Below are positions 10,271 through 20,201 of a stretch of DNA of 54,072 nucleotides, piece after piece. Every line of letters starts with the position of its first letter. The first letter of the stretch is position 1. The translations under genes were made by a program, and so were the position numbers. The stretch comes from Oscillatoria sp. GTDB lineage: Bacteria; Cyanobacteriota; Cyanobacteriia; Cyanobacteriales; Laspinemataceae. The stretch spans positions 1-54,072 of the forward strand of contig JAABSJ010000010.1 of the NCBI GenBank assembly GCA_011390515.1, in the 5' to 3' direction. The notes beneath the pieces were generated by a model that worked only from the letters and a program-made list of their open reading frames with translations, made no database searches and had not been told where the DNA came from.

Positions 10271-12028
10271 ATGAGCGGTCAAAACTACAACACATCCCTG
10301 AAACAAAACACGGAAGAAGCAACCCTGTCCACCCGCAATACCTATCAAGACGTAGCGGCAGCTAAGACCATTAAGAATACCTTGGCATATAACCAAGCCC
10401 TCACCACCATGAAAGAAACCCTAACCTTAGAACATGACCAAACCCCCAAAACATACGGACTAGAAGCCCTAGGCATGAAAAACCTCGGCCATGTCTATCG
10501 CAACCTCACGATTCCCACCTTGGTCGAACACGCCTTAGCCCGGGCAGAAGCCATCCTCGCCGACAATGGCGCACTTTGTATTAATACCGGAAAATATACC
10601 GGACGGTCTCCTAACGATAAATTTATCGTAGATGAACCGAACAGCCGGGACGAAATCCACTGGAATAAACTCAACGTCCCCATTTCCGAACAGAACTTCA
10701 AACGCCTCTATCGTCAAGTGCTCTCCTACGTTCAGGGTCGAGACCTTTATCTGTTTGATGGGTATGTCGGGTGCGACCCGAACTACCGAGTTGGCGTGAG
10801 AATCATCAACCAATACGCCTCACAGAATTTATTCGCCCATCAACTCTTTATTCGGGCAACAGACGAAGAACTTGCCAACCATCAAGCCGATTTCACCGTG
10901 ATCGCCGTTCCCGGTTTGCAAGGCGACCCAGAAATCAACGGCATCAACTCCGAAGCCTTTATCGTCGTCAACTTTTCTCAAAAAATCGTCATTATCGGCG
11001 GTTCTAAATATGCCGGGGAGATCAAAAAATCCGTATTCTCCTTAATGAACTACTTTATGACCAAGCGGAACGTCCTGCCGATGCACTGTTCTGCAAACAT
11101 GGATGACAAAGGTAATACCGCCTTATTCTTCGGACTCTCCGGTACAGGTAAAACGACCATTTCGGCAGATCCGACCCGTCGATTAATTGGGGATGACGAA
11201 CATGGTTGGTCAGAAGACGGCATCTTTAACTTTGAAGGCGGATGTTATGCGAAAACGATCGCCTTGTCCAAAGAAAACGAACCGCAAATCTGGGATGCCA
11301 TCCGGTTTGGTGCCTTGATGGAAAACGTCGTCCTCGATCCCATCACTCGTCATCCCGACTACAATGATGGCAGCTTGACCGAAAATACCCGGGCTGCCTA
11401 TCCCATCGACTATATTCCCAATGTAGTCCTTCCCAGTGTCGGCGGACATCCCACAGCGGTGATTTTCCTCTCAGCCGATGCCTTTGGCGTCTTGCCTCCG
11501 ATCGCCAAACTGACGAACCGGCAGGCGATGTATTACTTCATGTCCGGCTATACCAGCAAACTCGCCGGAACAGAACGGGGAATTACCGAACCCGAAGCCA
11601 CCTTCTCCGCCTGTTTCGGAAAACCCTTCCTGCCTCTGTCAGCCACCGTGTATGCAGAAATGCTCGGTGAACGCCTGCGGAAACATAATGCTACCGCCTC
11701 CGTATATCTCGTCAATACCGGATGGTCTGGTGGTCCTTATGGCGTCGGCAGCCGGATTAAGATTAAATATACCCGGGCAATGGTATCAGCGGCCCTGAGT
11801 GGCGAACTCGATCACGTCACCTGTCATCCTCATCCCATCTTCAAAATGTTGATTCCCGAAGCCGTTTCCGGCGTACCCAATGAGATTCTCGATCCGCGCA
11901 ATACCTGGGCGGATAAAGAAGCTTACGATCGCCAAGCCAAAGATCTAGCCCGACGGTTTGTGGATAACTTCAAACGCTTTACCACCGCCAGTCAGGAGAT
12001 TATTGACGCCGGTCCTAGCTTTGAGTAA
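10271..12028 (+). CDS. pckA: Phosphoenolpyruvate carboxykinase (ATP)
   Basis: The enzyme interconverts oxaloacetate plus ATP with PEP, CO2 and ADP. Family motifs are TGKYTGRSPNDKF (substrate loop), the kinase loop FFGLSGTGKTTISADP, and DDEHGW with metal-binding acids. The open frame extends upstream to 10067, but I place the start at the ATG at 10271. It has GAGGA 8 bases upstream and leaves 585 residues, still about 50 more than bacterial homologues, so the ATG at 10411 is an alternative. ATP-type PEPCK is not universal in cyanobacteria. With PEP synthase and PFL nearby, it fits flexible PEP/pyruvate/C4 metabolism in the dark. Confidence 0.95.
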   Translation: MSGQNYNTSLKQNTEEATLSTRNTYQDVAAAKTIKNTLAYNQALTTMKETLTLEHDQTPKTYGLEALGMKNLGHVYRNLTIPTLVEHALARAEAILADNGALCINTGKYTGRSPNDKFIVDEPNSRDEIHWNKLNVPISEQNFKRLYRQVLSYVQGRDLYLFDGYVGCDPNYRVGVRIINQYASQNLFAHQLFIRATDEELANHQADFTVIAVPGLQGDPEINGINSEAFIVVNFSQKIVIIGGSKYAGEIKKSVFSLMNYFMTKRNVLPMHCSANMDDKGNTALFFGLSGTGKTTISADPTRRLIGDDEHGWSEDGIFNFEGGCYAKTIALSKENEPQIWDAIRFGALMENVVLDPITRHPDYNDGSLTENTRAAYPIDYIPNVVLPSVGGHPTAVIFLSADAFGVLPPIAKLTNRQAMYYFMSGYTSKLAGTERGITEPEATFSACFGKPFLPLSATVYAEMLGERLRKHNATASVYLVNTGWSGGPYGVGSRIKIKYTRAMVSAALSGELDHVTCHPHPIFKMLIPEAVSGVPNEILDPRNTWADKEAYDRQAKDLARRFVDNFKRFTTASQEIIDAGPSFE

Positions 12029-13357
<1,329 letters not shown>

Positions 13358-13388
13358 GGTTATACCAGGTTAGTTCAGGGTTTTGATT

Positions 13389-13422
13389 AAAAAAGGGCGA
13401 TCGGTTGCGATCGCCCTTTTTT
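13389..13422 (+). terminator. Rho-independent terminator after gap1
   Basis: AAAAAGGGCGATCG and its complement form a 14-bp stem with a 4-nt loop and a T-run. The stem is built on HIP1-like sequence. It lies about 30 bases after the gap1 stop. Confidence 0.9.
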
Positions 13423-13506
13423 CATTCTTTAATCCTTTTCACCCAGAAACCGCATTTTTGAGTTAAAAAGGTTTCCTGAAAAGCCCTGAAACCCCCTCTC
13501 TGACCA

Positions 13507-13786
13507 TTGGCGAAAAAATCAGCTAAAATAGCTGACAACCCTAGGCACCGATTTGGACATTTTAATACGGAATTCGGTTGTTAAAGGTCTATAAAAACCC
13601 ACACCCTCAAGGGTGGGGCTACACGGACAAAGCCCGCCTGCGCGGGCTAAAGAGAAAACCGACTTTTACCAACCGGATTTTGTATAAAATCCGGAGGAAT
13701 CGCCATCCTGAAGGGTAAGATTATCTCGCTCACGACTGGGGAACGGTTTCGCCCCTCTGAACTGTTCCGAGGGTTAGGGGCGGAAC
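13507..13786 (+). pseudogene. Remnant of a Uma2 cassette (flanks kept, gene deleted)
   Basis: The stretch 13507-13557 nearly matches 18803-18855 upstream of the intact Uma2 gene, and 13699-13786 matches 19671-19757 around that gene's 3' end. Here the second block still encodes the terminal codons RHPEG-stop of Uma2. Only about 140 bases separate the two blocks, against about 815 at the intact locus, so most of the gene has been deleted. An alternative is that a Uma2 gene was inserted at the other locus. Confidence 0.65.
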
Positions 13787-13914
13787 CGATCGGTTTTGTG
13801 GTATCATGTCGATTTAGTTTGGGCCGTGGAGAAGGCGATCAGCTCCGTCATAACCCTGACCGCCAAACCCCAAAAAGAGCAAGACGGATTCAGCTCAATA
13901 AAGGAGGAAACATC

Positions 13915-14277
13915 ATGTCAGAAGGGAAAAAGCAACAGTTCAACGCTCCGGTGGGCAGTGTGGATAATCAAGGTATTCAACATAATGTGGCGGGAGTCAA
14001 CCAAGGGATTCAGAGTAGCACCTCGGATCCTGAACTCCAGGCTACCGTCCAAGAGATTCAAACTTTGCTTTCCAGTTTAGACGTGACTCAGGCAACCACC
14101 ACGAGCGAAAAGATGAAGCTCGCGGGAATGGTCATTGCCAAAATTGAGGATAAGCCAACCTTTAAGGAACGAGCAATCCGGGCGGCGCGGGGTGGATTGG
14201 TGGAAGGACTCAAGCAAAATCCAGTGGGGGCGATCGTTGCTGGGGCGATCGAGGGTTGGACAAAAGAGAAAGATTAG
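13915..14277 (+). CDS. Small protein sharing an N-terminal Gly/Asn/Gln motif with the downstream NACHT protein
   Basis: This 120-residue protein has AAGGAGG 7 bases before its ATG, and its stop is only 3 bases before the NACHT start, so the two are surely co-translated. Residues 14-33 (GSVDNQGIQHNVAGVNQGIQ) align with residues 10-29 of the NACHT protein at 14 of 20 positions. Most of the shared codons differ at the third base, so the peptide rather than the DNA is conserved. The rest is helical: about 38-80 is Leu/Glu/Lys-rich, and the end (GGLVEGLKQNPVGAIVAGAI) is amphipathic to hydrophobic. I do not recognise an enzyme. By analogy with amyloid-signalling NLR/effector pairs it could be the effector or adaptor; that is inference. 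Confidence 0.85.
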   Translation: MSEGKKQQFNAPVGSVDNQGIQHNVAGVNQGIQSSTSDPELQATVQEIQTLLSSLDVTQATTTSEKMKLAGMVIAKIEDKPTFKERAIRAARGGLVEGLKQNPVGAIVAGAIEGWTKEKD

Positions 14278-14280
14278 TCT

Positions 14281-17200
14281 ATGTCAGAGCCAACTAATCA
14301 AAATACAGGCAGTCAAGGGAACCAGGGTCAACAAGGGAATGTTGCTGGTGTTAATTATGGTGTTCAAAAGACTTACAACGTTAGTGAGTACCGAACACCC
14401 CAGCAACGCCAGATTGACCGCGACATTTGCCGTCAGATGTTGGAAGAGCAAATGCAATTAACCAGCAATACGGTTATAGGTCGGGTTTATGGGAATCGCA
14501 ACTTAATCGATGAGGATTTATTTGTCGATTTAGCCCTGGTGAAACCGACAAGGAGTCAGAACCCAAAAGACCCCCAAGAGATTGATCCAGAACGGGGGTC
14601 AGACGTTTTCACCCCGCCGGAAGAAACCATCGAGAAACGGTTTGCTTACCGGGAGTTTCTCCAAGAAGTCATTGATAAACGCACCGACACGGAGAAAAAA
14701 AAGATTGCCATTATTGGAGAACCAGGGGCGGGGAAAACCACGTTACTCCAGAAATTAGCCTTTTGGTTATTACTGGAAACCAATGATTTAGTCATTTGGG
14801 TATCCTTGGGAGAATTGGGGAGTCAATCTCTGCGAGAGTATTTAGAGGAAAAATGGCTCAAACTGGCATTCGGACAGTCCAGAGAGGAAATTAAAGCCGA
14901 CTGGGAGCAGAAATTTAAGCGGGGTGCAGTCTGGCTACTCTTGGATGGCTTGGATGAGATGAGCCAGAGTCACCAACAGGCTTTAAAATTTGGAGCCTTG
15001 GTCACCGATGCCCAGATGATTGTCACCTGTCGCTTGAATTTGTGGCAAGCGAACCCCAGCCAATTCCAGGGGTTTCAAACCTATCTCACCCAGCCGTTTC
15101 AGGATGAACAGATGCAGGAGTTTATCCATCGGTGGTTTCCGGGGTTGTTTGAGGCGGTAGAGGCTGACCAGTTAGCGGAGTCTTTGGAGTCAGAGTTGCA
15201 AGCTGAGGGGAAGAAACGGATTAAGGATTTATGCCGCAATCCACTGCGCTTAACGTTGTTATGTGCAACTTGGCAAGGCAAAAAGGGAGCATTACCTGAT
15301 ACCACGGCTAAATTATATAAAAAGTTTGTCAACTATATCTATAAATGGAATAAAAAAGAGTTTACGGTAACGCCTGAAGAAAGCAAACGGTTAAATGCAG
15401 TGTTAGGAGAGTTGGCGAAAGCATCTCTTGATAGGGAGGGGACAAAGTTTTGCTTAAATCATCAATTGGTCTGTGACTATTTGGGGCAACCGGATGATAA
15501 TTCACTGTTGGATATGGCGTTAAACTTGGGTTGGTTGAATAAGGTGGGAAATGCCGATGAACCGGAAGATCTAGTTTATGTGTTTTATCATGCCACGTTT
15601 CAGGAGTATTTTGCGGCGTTGGCAGTGGAGAATTGGAATGATTTTCTGCCGAGGACTCATGTGAATCGTCCGGTGGAGGGGAAGTATCGGATTTTTGAAC
15701 CGCAGTGGAAGCAGGTGATTTTGTTGTGGTTGGGGCGTGACGAGGTTAAGGAGGAAAAGGAGGGGTTTATTCGTGCGGTGGTTGAGTTTAAGAGTGGAGT
15801 TAGCGATTTTTATTACTATCAAGCCTATTTTCTGGCAGCAGCAGGAATTAATGAATTTAAGGCTTGTTCCCTGGCTACTGATATTGTTCGCGAAGTAGTG
15901 AAGTGCGGGTTTGGTGAATTTGATACTCAGAAACAGGAATGGCAAACTTTTCTCAACCCGATTGAAAAAGGTGCGAGAAAGGCAATACCGGAAACGATTC
16001 GGAAGTTAGCGATTCTAGAACTGAGTGCAGTCATTGAGAATTGCCCAGAAGAAGATATCCGTGGGCAGGCAGCTTGGAGTTTAGGGGTAATTGACGCAGG
16101 AAATATCGAGGCGATCGCTGGGTTGCTCGAAGTTATCCACACTACTGAGGATGAAGATACCCGTAGGCAGGCGGCTTGGTGTTTAGGGGAAATCGGACAA
16201 AGAAATCCCGAGGAGATCGCTGCTTTAGTCAAAGTTATCGGCATTACTGAGAATAAACATAACCGTAGGCAGGCAATAGAGAGTTTAGGGAAAATCGGAC
16301 AAGGAAATCCTCTAGCCATCGCTGGGTTGCTCACAGTTATCGGCATTACTGAGGATAAACATAGCCATAGGCAGGCAATAGAGAGTTTAGAGAAAATCGG
16401 ACAAGGAAATCCTCTAGCCATCGCTGGGTTGCTCACAGTTATCGGCATTACTGAAAATGAAGATATCCGTAGGCAGGCAATAGAGAGTTTAGGGAAAATC
16501 GGACAAGGAAATCCCGAGGCGATCACTGCTTTGGTCAAAGTTATCGGCATTATTGAGAATGAAAATATCCGTAGGCTGGCGGCTTTTAGTTTAGGGAAAA
16601 TCGGACAAGGAAATCCCGAGGCGATCGCTACTTTGGTCAAAGTTATCAACGCTGCTGAAAATGAACATACCTCTTGGGTGGCGGCTTGGAGTTTAGGGAA
16701 CATCGATCCAGGAAATCTCGAAGCGATTAGTGCTTTGGTCAAAGTTATCGGCACGACTGAGAATGAAGATACCCGTAGACTGACGGCTGTGAGTTTAGGG
16801 GAAATCGATCCAGGAAATCCCGAAGCGATTGCTGCTTTGGTCAAAGTTATCGGCACTACTAAGAATGAAGATACCCGTTGGGTGGCGGCAGAGAGTTTAG
16901 GGAAAATCGATCCAGGAAATCTCAAGGCGATCGCGGCGTTGCTCAATCTTATCGCCACTACTGAGAATGAACATACTTGGTGGCGGGCGGCTTTGAGTTT
17001 AGGGAAAATCGGACAAGGAAATCCCGAGGCGATCGCGGGGTTGGTCAATTTTATCGCCACTACTGAGAATGAAGATACCCGGTGGCGGGCGGCAGAGAGT
17101 TTAGGGAAAATCGGACAAGGAAATCCCGAGGCGATCGCGGGGTTGCTCAATCTTATCGCCACTACTGAGAATGAAGATACCCGGTGGCGGGCGGCAGAGA

Positions 17201-17862
17201 GTTTAGGGAAAATTCTCATCACACCGGAACAGTATGCAGGGGTCGTCTCCGCCTTAAAAGACTGCCTCAGCGATGAAGTTTACGAAAACAACTTTGACCG
17301 ATTCGATAAATGCTACAAAGTCATCTGGAACTGTGCTGAAAATCTCCCTTATCCCGAATTTTATGAAGCATGGCACAAACCCCTCACCACTTCCCATTCC
17401 GAAGTCACCGAACAAACACAAGTGGGTCATAATTCAACTGTTGATAGCTTAGAAACTCAACCGATAGATATTTGTCTCCAACTGCAAAATCTCCCGATTT
17501 TTTGCCTCGACGCCACTATCCTCACTGACGAAACGGAACCCAGCGAAATCGCCCAAACCCTCTGCCAACTCATCTGGGAGAAAGCCTTTCTCGATGAAGA
17601 CTACCCCAAAGAAGTCACCACAGCCAGTAAACTGCGGGAACAGTTGAAAACCCTCAACCTTCGCCAAAATCTCCCTAAACTCCCTATCCTGATTACCCAT
17701 TGCCATCCCAGCAGTGAACTGATAGCCTTTTGTCGCAAACTCACCAATATTGTTGCGATCGCCTGGTTAACCGACGAACCCCTCGAAGCACCCTTAAAAG
17801 GCTTTCCCCCCAATCAACCTCATCTGATATCTGCGATTCAAACCTGGTTAGAGGAGATTTGA
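14281..17862 (+). CDS. NACHT-type STAND NTPase with HEAT-repeat sensor (NLR-like, probable phage defence)
   Basis: This protein has 1,193 residues. Residues 1-35 are a Gly/Asn/Gln-rich leader shared with the preceding small protein. A NACHT domain follows, with Walker A GEPGAGKTT (146-154), Walker B WLLLDGLDE (218-226) and a helical region to about 480. Residues 607-978 hold 11 nearly identical 34-residue HEAT-like repeats. A C-terminal domain of about 200 residues closes the protein. STAND/NACHT proteins oligomerise on ligand recognition, and bacterial members (bNACHT, Avs) protect against phage. The leader carries no enzymatic effector domain, so the effector may be supplied in trans, most simply by the upstream small protein. 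The frame is intact throughout. Confidence 0.88.
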   Translation: MSEPTNQNTGSQGNQGQQGNVAGVNYGVQKTYNVSEYRTPQQRQIDRDICRQMLEEQMQLTSNTVIGRVYGNRNLIDEDLFVDLALVKPTRSQNPKDPQEIDPERGSDVFTPPEETIEKRFAYREFLQEVIDKRTDTEKKKIAIIGEPGAGKTTLLQKLAFWLLLETNDLVIWVSLGELGSQSLREYLEEKWLKLAFGQSREEIKADWEQKFKRGAVWLLLDGLDEMSQSHQQALKFGALVTDAQMIVTCRLNLWQANPSQFQGFQTYLTQPFQDEQMQEFIHRWFPGLFEAVEADQLAESLESELQAEGKKRIKDLCRNPLRLTLLCATWQGKKGALPDTTAKLYKKFVNYIYKWNKKEFTVTPEESKRLNAVLGELAKASLDREGTKFCLNHQLVCDYLGQPDDNSLLDMALNLGWLNKVGNADEPEDLVYVFYHATFQEYFAALAVENWNDFLPRTHVNRPVEGKYRIFEPQWKQVILLWLGRDEVKEEKEGFIRAVVEFKSGVSDFYYYQAYFLAAAGINEFKACSLATDIVREVVKCGFGEFDTQKQEWQTFLNPIEKGARKAIPETIRKLAILELSAVIENCPEEDIRGQAAWSLGVIDAGNIEAIAGLLEVIHTTEDEDTRRQAAWCLGEIGQRNPEEIAALVKVIGITENKHNRRQAIESLGKIGQGNPLAIAGLLTVIGITEDKHSHRQAIESLEKIGQGNPLAIAGLLTVIGITENEDIRRQAIESLGKIGQGNPEAITALVKVIGIIENENIRRLAAFSLGKIGQGNPEAIATLVKVINAAENEHTSWVAAWSLGNIDPGNLEAISALVKVIGTTENEDTRRLTAVSLGEIDPGNPEAIAALVKVIGTTKNEDTRWVAAESLGKIDPGNLKAIAALLNLIATTENEHTWWRAALSLGKIGQGNPEAIAGLVNFIATTENEDTRWRAAESLGKIGQGNPEAIAGLLNLIATTENEDTRWRAAESLGKILITPEQYAGVVSALKDCLSDEVYENNFDRFDKCYKVIWNCAENLPYPEFYEAWHKPLTTSHSEVTEQTQVGHNSTVDSLETQPIDICLQLQNLPIFCLDATILTDETEPSEIAQTLCQLIWEKAFLDEDYPKEVTTASKLREQLKTLNLRQNLPKLPILITHCHPSSELIAFCRKLTNIVAIAWLTDEPLEAPLKGFPPNQPHLISAIQTWLEEI
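16099..17214 (+). repeat. Eleven tandem 102-bp HEAT-like repeats within the NACHT gene
   Basis: Each unit encodes 34 residues on the pattern GNPEAIAALVKVI..TENEDTRR.AA.SLGKIGQ. The framework residues are almost invariant. Differences concentrate at about seven positions after TEN (EDTRRQ, KHNRRQ, KHSHRQ, ENIRRL, EHTSWV, EDTRWV, EHTWWR, EDTRWR). Some neighbouring units are also nearly identical in DNA, as expected from recent duplication or gene conversion. Confidence 0.9.
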
Positions 17863-17919
17863 AGATTTGCGTTTTTTAGGTTAAAATATCCATAATTTGA
17901 TAGACGAAAGGAGGAAATA

Positions 17920-18171
17920 ATGGAAATTGCCACTCAACTCACTGACGAGCAAGCTCAAAAACTTGCTTTTATCCAACAGAAAACTCGACAAAATCCAGAT
18001 GAAATTTTAGGAGCAGCCCTTGAATATTATTATCAACAACTTTTGACTGATTCTACTAACCATCTGGAGAATTTTAGTAAAATTGGCTTTATTGGGTGTA
18101 TAGAAGCCGAACCGGACTTAGCTGAAAACTGCGAATCCATCTTAATGCAGGAAATTGGCACTGAACAATGA
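17920..18171 (+). CDS. Antitoxin of a VapBC-like pair
   Basis: This is an 83-residue protein with GGAGG 6 bases before its ATG. The N-terminal half (LTDEQAQKLAFIQQKTRQNP then DEILGAALEYYYQQL) looks like a short ribbon-helix-helix or helical DNA-binding domain. The acidic tail would contact the toxin. It overlaps the downstream PIN gene by 4 bases. The function is inferred from this pairing. Confidence 0.75.
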   Translation: MEIATQLTDEQAQKLAFIQQKTRQNPDEILGAALEYYYQQLLTDSTNHLENFSKIGFIGCIEAEPDLAENCESILMQEIGTEQ

Positions 18172-18587
18172 TTATTGTTGATACAGGTTTTTGGGTGGCC
18201 TTAGCTAACAAAAATGATAACTACCATGAAGCGGCTAAACAAACGTTTAGTCAATATAATGAACCTCTGATTACTACATGGTGTGTCGTCACGGAAACTT
18301 GCTACTTTTTACAAGCTCGTCGGGGATTTCAATCTTCAGTTACGTTTATTAATGCTATGTCAGAGGGATTATTTCAGGTTTTTGAAATTAATAAGCCTCA
18401 CCATATCTCCAGACTCAAAGATTTGATGAATAAATATCGCGATGTTCCGATGGATTTAGCAGACGCATCCCTAGTTCTGGTAGCTGAAGAGTACAAAACT
18501 GGACGAATTTTATCATTAGACATTAAGGATTTTAGTATTTATCAATGGAATAACAAGAATTATTTTGAAAATCTTTTCATGTCTTAA
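18168..18587 (+). CDS. PIN-domain ribonuclease toxin (VapC-like)
   Basis: This 139-residue PIN protein has Asp5 in IIVDTGFWVALA, a Glu in the VTETCYFL helix, and the acidic positions MDLADASLV and SLDIKDFSIY. All expected catalytic acids are present. Members cut RNA when released from their antitoxin. It lies right after the NACHT gene and may help keep the island in the genome. Confidence 0.88.
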   Translation: MIIVDTGFWVALANKNDNYHEAAKQTFSQYNEPLITTWCVVTETCYFLQARRGFQSSVTFINAMSEGLFQVFEINKPHHISRLKDLMNKYRDVPMDLADASLVLVAEEYKTGRILSLDIKDFSIYQWNNKNYFENLFMS

Positions 18588-18710
18588 CAGCAAAGCAAAA
18601 CCTGCCTCATTAATACTATGGATGCAAGTTTCTTCACCCACAGCGAGTGCGTTGGAGAAGTGTCTCCCTCAGAGAATCGCCGACATCCTCTGAAACCCCT
18701 ACCCAGGTTA

Positions 18711-18773
18711 TCCAAGAGTCCGGACCCCCAACCTACCTGATATCAGTAACTCAAACCGGGTTAGAGGAAAATT
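18711..18773 (+). pseudogene. Remnant of the 3' end of a second NACHT gene
   Basis: Bases 18729-18773 can be read as P-TYLISVTQTGLEEN-stop, matching the last residues of the intact NACHT protein (PHLISAIQTWLEEI-stop). DNA similarity is obvious over about 45 bases, including CAAAC, GGTTAGAGGA and the stop position. Nothing upstream forms a NACHT frame, so this looks like the scar of a deleted paralogue. Confidence 0.6.
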
Positions 18774-18800
18774 AAGCCCCAAAAAAATCCCCTTTTTGAC

Positions 18801-18857
18801 AATTGGCGAAAAAATCAGCTAAAATATCAGACAACCCTAGGCACCGATTTGGATAGT
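18801..18857 (+). repeat. Repeat A, second copy
   Basis: This is a near copy of 13505-13559, sharing GGCGAAAAAATCAGCTAAAA and CCCTAGGCACCGATTTGGA. In each place it stands upstream of a Uma2 gene or its remnant, so it is probably that gene's promoter region carried along in duplication. Confidence 0.75.
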
Positions 18858-18934
18858 TCAAAAGTCTAGTCAGAGAGGGTCTGACCCAGACTCAATGGTG
18901 TTGCTTCCTGTTTAATAATTGAGAGGTCTAATTT

Positions 18935-19690
18935 ATGGTAACCACCCCTCAAACTACAAAGGTCATCTACCCCGATTGTGATGGAAATCCAATGTCTGAT
19001 AATACCCGCCAGTTTCGTTGGATTGTGGTGATTAAAGAGAATTTAGAGATTCTGTTTGATGAGGATCCGAATGTGTTTGTGGCGGGGGATTTGCTTTGGT
19101 ATCCGGAGGAAGGAAATAATAAACTGCGTCAAGCGCCTGATGTGATGGTGGCGATGGGACGACCTAAAGGCGATCGCGGGTCTTATAAGCAATGGGAAGA
19201 AGGGAACGTCCCTCCCCAAGTGGTGTTTGAAATTCTCTCCCCTGGAAATCGTCTCACGGAGATGGCGAAGAAACAAAAGTTTTATGAACGCTATGGGGTG
19301 GAAGAATATTATGTTTTCGACCCCGATCGCCTCGATTTTCATGGATGGATACGCAGTCAGGCGGGTTCCCTGGAGGTGATTGAGCAGCCGGAAAATTGGA
19401 CGAGTCCCCGGTTAGGGATTCGCTTTGAATTGCAGGAGGAACAGTTCACTATCTACCGTCCGGATGGCGATCGCTTTCTGACCTCTACGGAGTTAGCCAA
19501 ATTGGCGGAACAACAACGTCAGGAGGCTCAACAGCAACGTCAGGAGGCGGAACAACAACGTCAGGAGGCTCAACAGCAACGTCAGGAGGCTGAACAACAA
19601 CGTCAACGAGCGGAATCAGCAGAAGCACGTCTGCGGGAATTGGAGGCTCGTTTACGGGAATTAGAAGGCGATCGCCATCCTGAAGGATAA
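18935..19690 (+). CDS. Uma2/DUF820 family putative endonuclease with coiled-coil tail
   Basis: The protein has 251 residues. Residues 1-175 form a Uma2 (DUF820) domain of the PD-(D/E)xK nuclease superfamily: QAPDVMVAMG, VVFEILSPGN and KFYERYGVEEYYVFDP hold the acidic and Lys positions. Residues about 185-240 are heptads of EQQRQEAQQQRQ, a coiled coil encoded by 21-bp tandem repeats. These genes are highly multicopy in filamentous cyanobacteria and their biological role is unsettled. The terminal codons RHPEG-stop fall in repeat B. Confidence 0.88.
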   Translation: MVTTPQTTKVIYPDCDGNPMSDNTRQFRWIVVIKENLEILFDEDPNVFVAGDLLWYPEEGNNKLRQAPDVMVAMGRPKGDRGSYKQWEEGNVPPQVVFEILSPGNRLTEMAKKQKFYERYGVEEYYVFDPDRLDFHGWIRSQAGSLEVIEQPENWTSPRLGIRFELQEEQFTIYRPDGDRFLTSTELAKLAEQQRQEAQQQRQEAEQQRQEAQQQRQEAEQQRQRAESAEARLRELEARLRELEGDRHPEG

Positions 19691-19757
19691 GGTCATCTGC
19701 CTCAACAGGGTGCCACGGTTTCGCCCCTGTGAACTGTTCCCAGGGTTAGGGGCGGAT
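19671..19757 (+). repeat. Repeat B, second copy (3' end and downstream flank of the Uma2 gene)
   Basis: It matches 13699-13786, sharing GTTTCGCCCCT.TGAACTGTTCC and GGGTTAGGGGCGGA with a few differences between them. The first codons are the end of the Uma2 frame; the rest is non-coding. Confidence 0.75.
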
Positions 19758-20201
19758 CCGAGGAGTTTGCCCGGGTTGGAGAGGGATGGGAATGGTCTTA
19801 TATCCCTCTTCCGTTGCCTGAAACGACGCCAAATCGTTAATTTGTCCTAAAGTGACCGAACTAGGGATAATATCGGGGAGAGTTAGCTAGATTACCCCAC
19901 AAGCCATAACTTCAGCTTCCTAAACTCAGGGCAAGTGAGGCAAAATAGCTAACTCTAATCAGATATTCTAGCCTAAAGTTGTGAAAATCTTGTGAACCGG
20001 AGGAAAAATATAGCGGGAGGGTATAGAGTCAGCAGCAGGGGCGATCGCTTTAGACCTCTTGCAAAAATCCGGATTGATCCCCCCAACCCCCCTTAAGAAG
20101 GGGGGCTTTTAAGAAGTTGGCAAGAAGTCTATTCTAGGCAGAGCAAGGCTTTCCCACTCAAATCCCCCCGATTCCGATGTACGAACCTGTGGCTATTTTC
20201 C
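19758..20201. other. Intergenic stretch with a family 2 repeat
   Basis: Apart from the palindromic repeat at 20051-20131, these 444 bases contain nothing I can identify. The neighbouring genes point toward each other, so little promoter function is expected. Confidence 0.4.
20051..20131. repeat. MITE-like element, family 2 (copy a)
   Basis: These 81 bp have ends TAGACCTCTTGC and GCAAGAAGTCTA and a central foldback of CCCCCC..TTAAGAAGGGGGG. An equally long copy is at 31328-31408 and an inverted core at 31530-31563. Confidence 0.8.

Larger units (their letters stand above)
18588..18934. other. Gene-poor stretch with NACHT remnant and repeat A
   Basis: The stretch holds the NACHT tail remnant (18711-18773) and repeat A (18801-18857), then the leader of the Uma2 gene with GAGAGG about 10 bases before its ATG. 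Nothing else is recognisable. Confidence 0.5.

Noticed and set aside
15927..17222. Open frame of 431 codons on the minus strand, itself repetitive
   Set aside because: It is the antisense shadow of the HEAT-repeat part of the NACHT gene; the 102-bp repeats keep the opposite frame open too.
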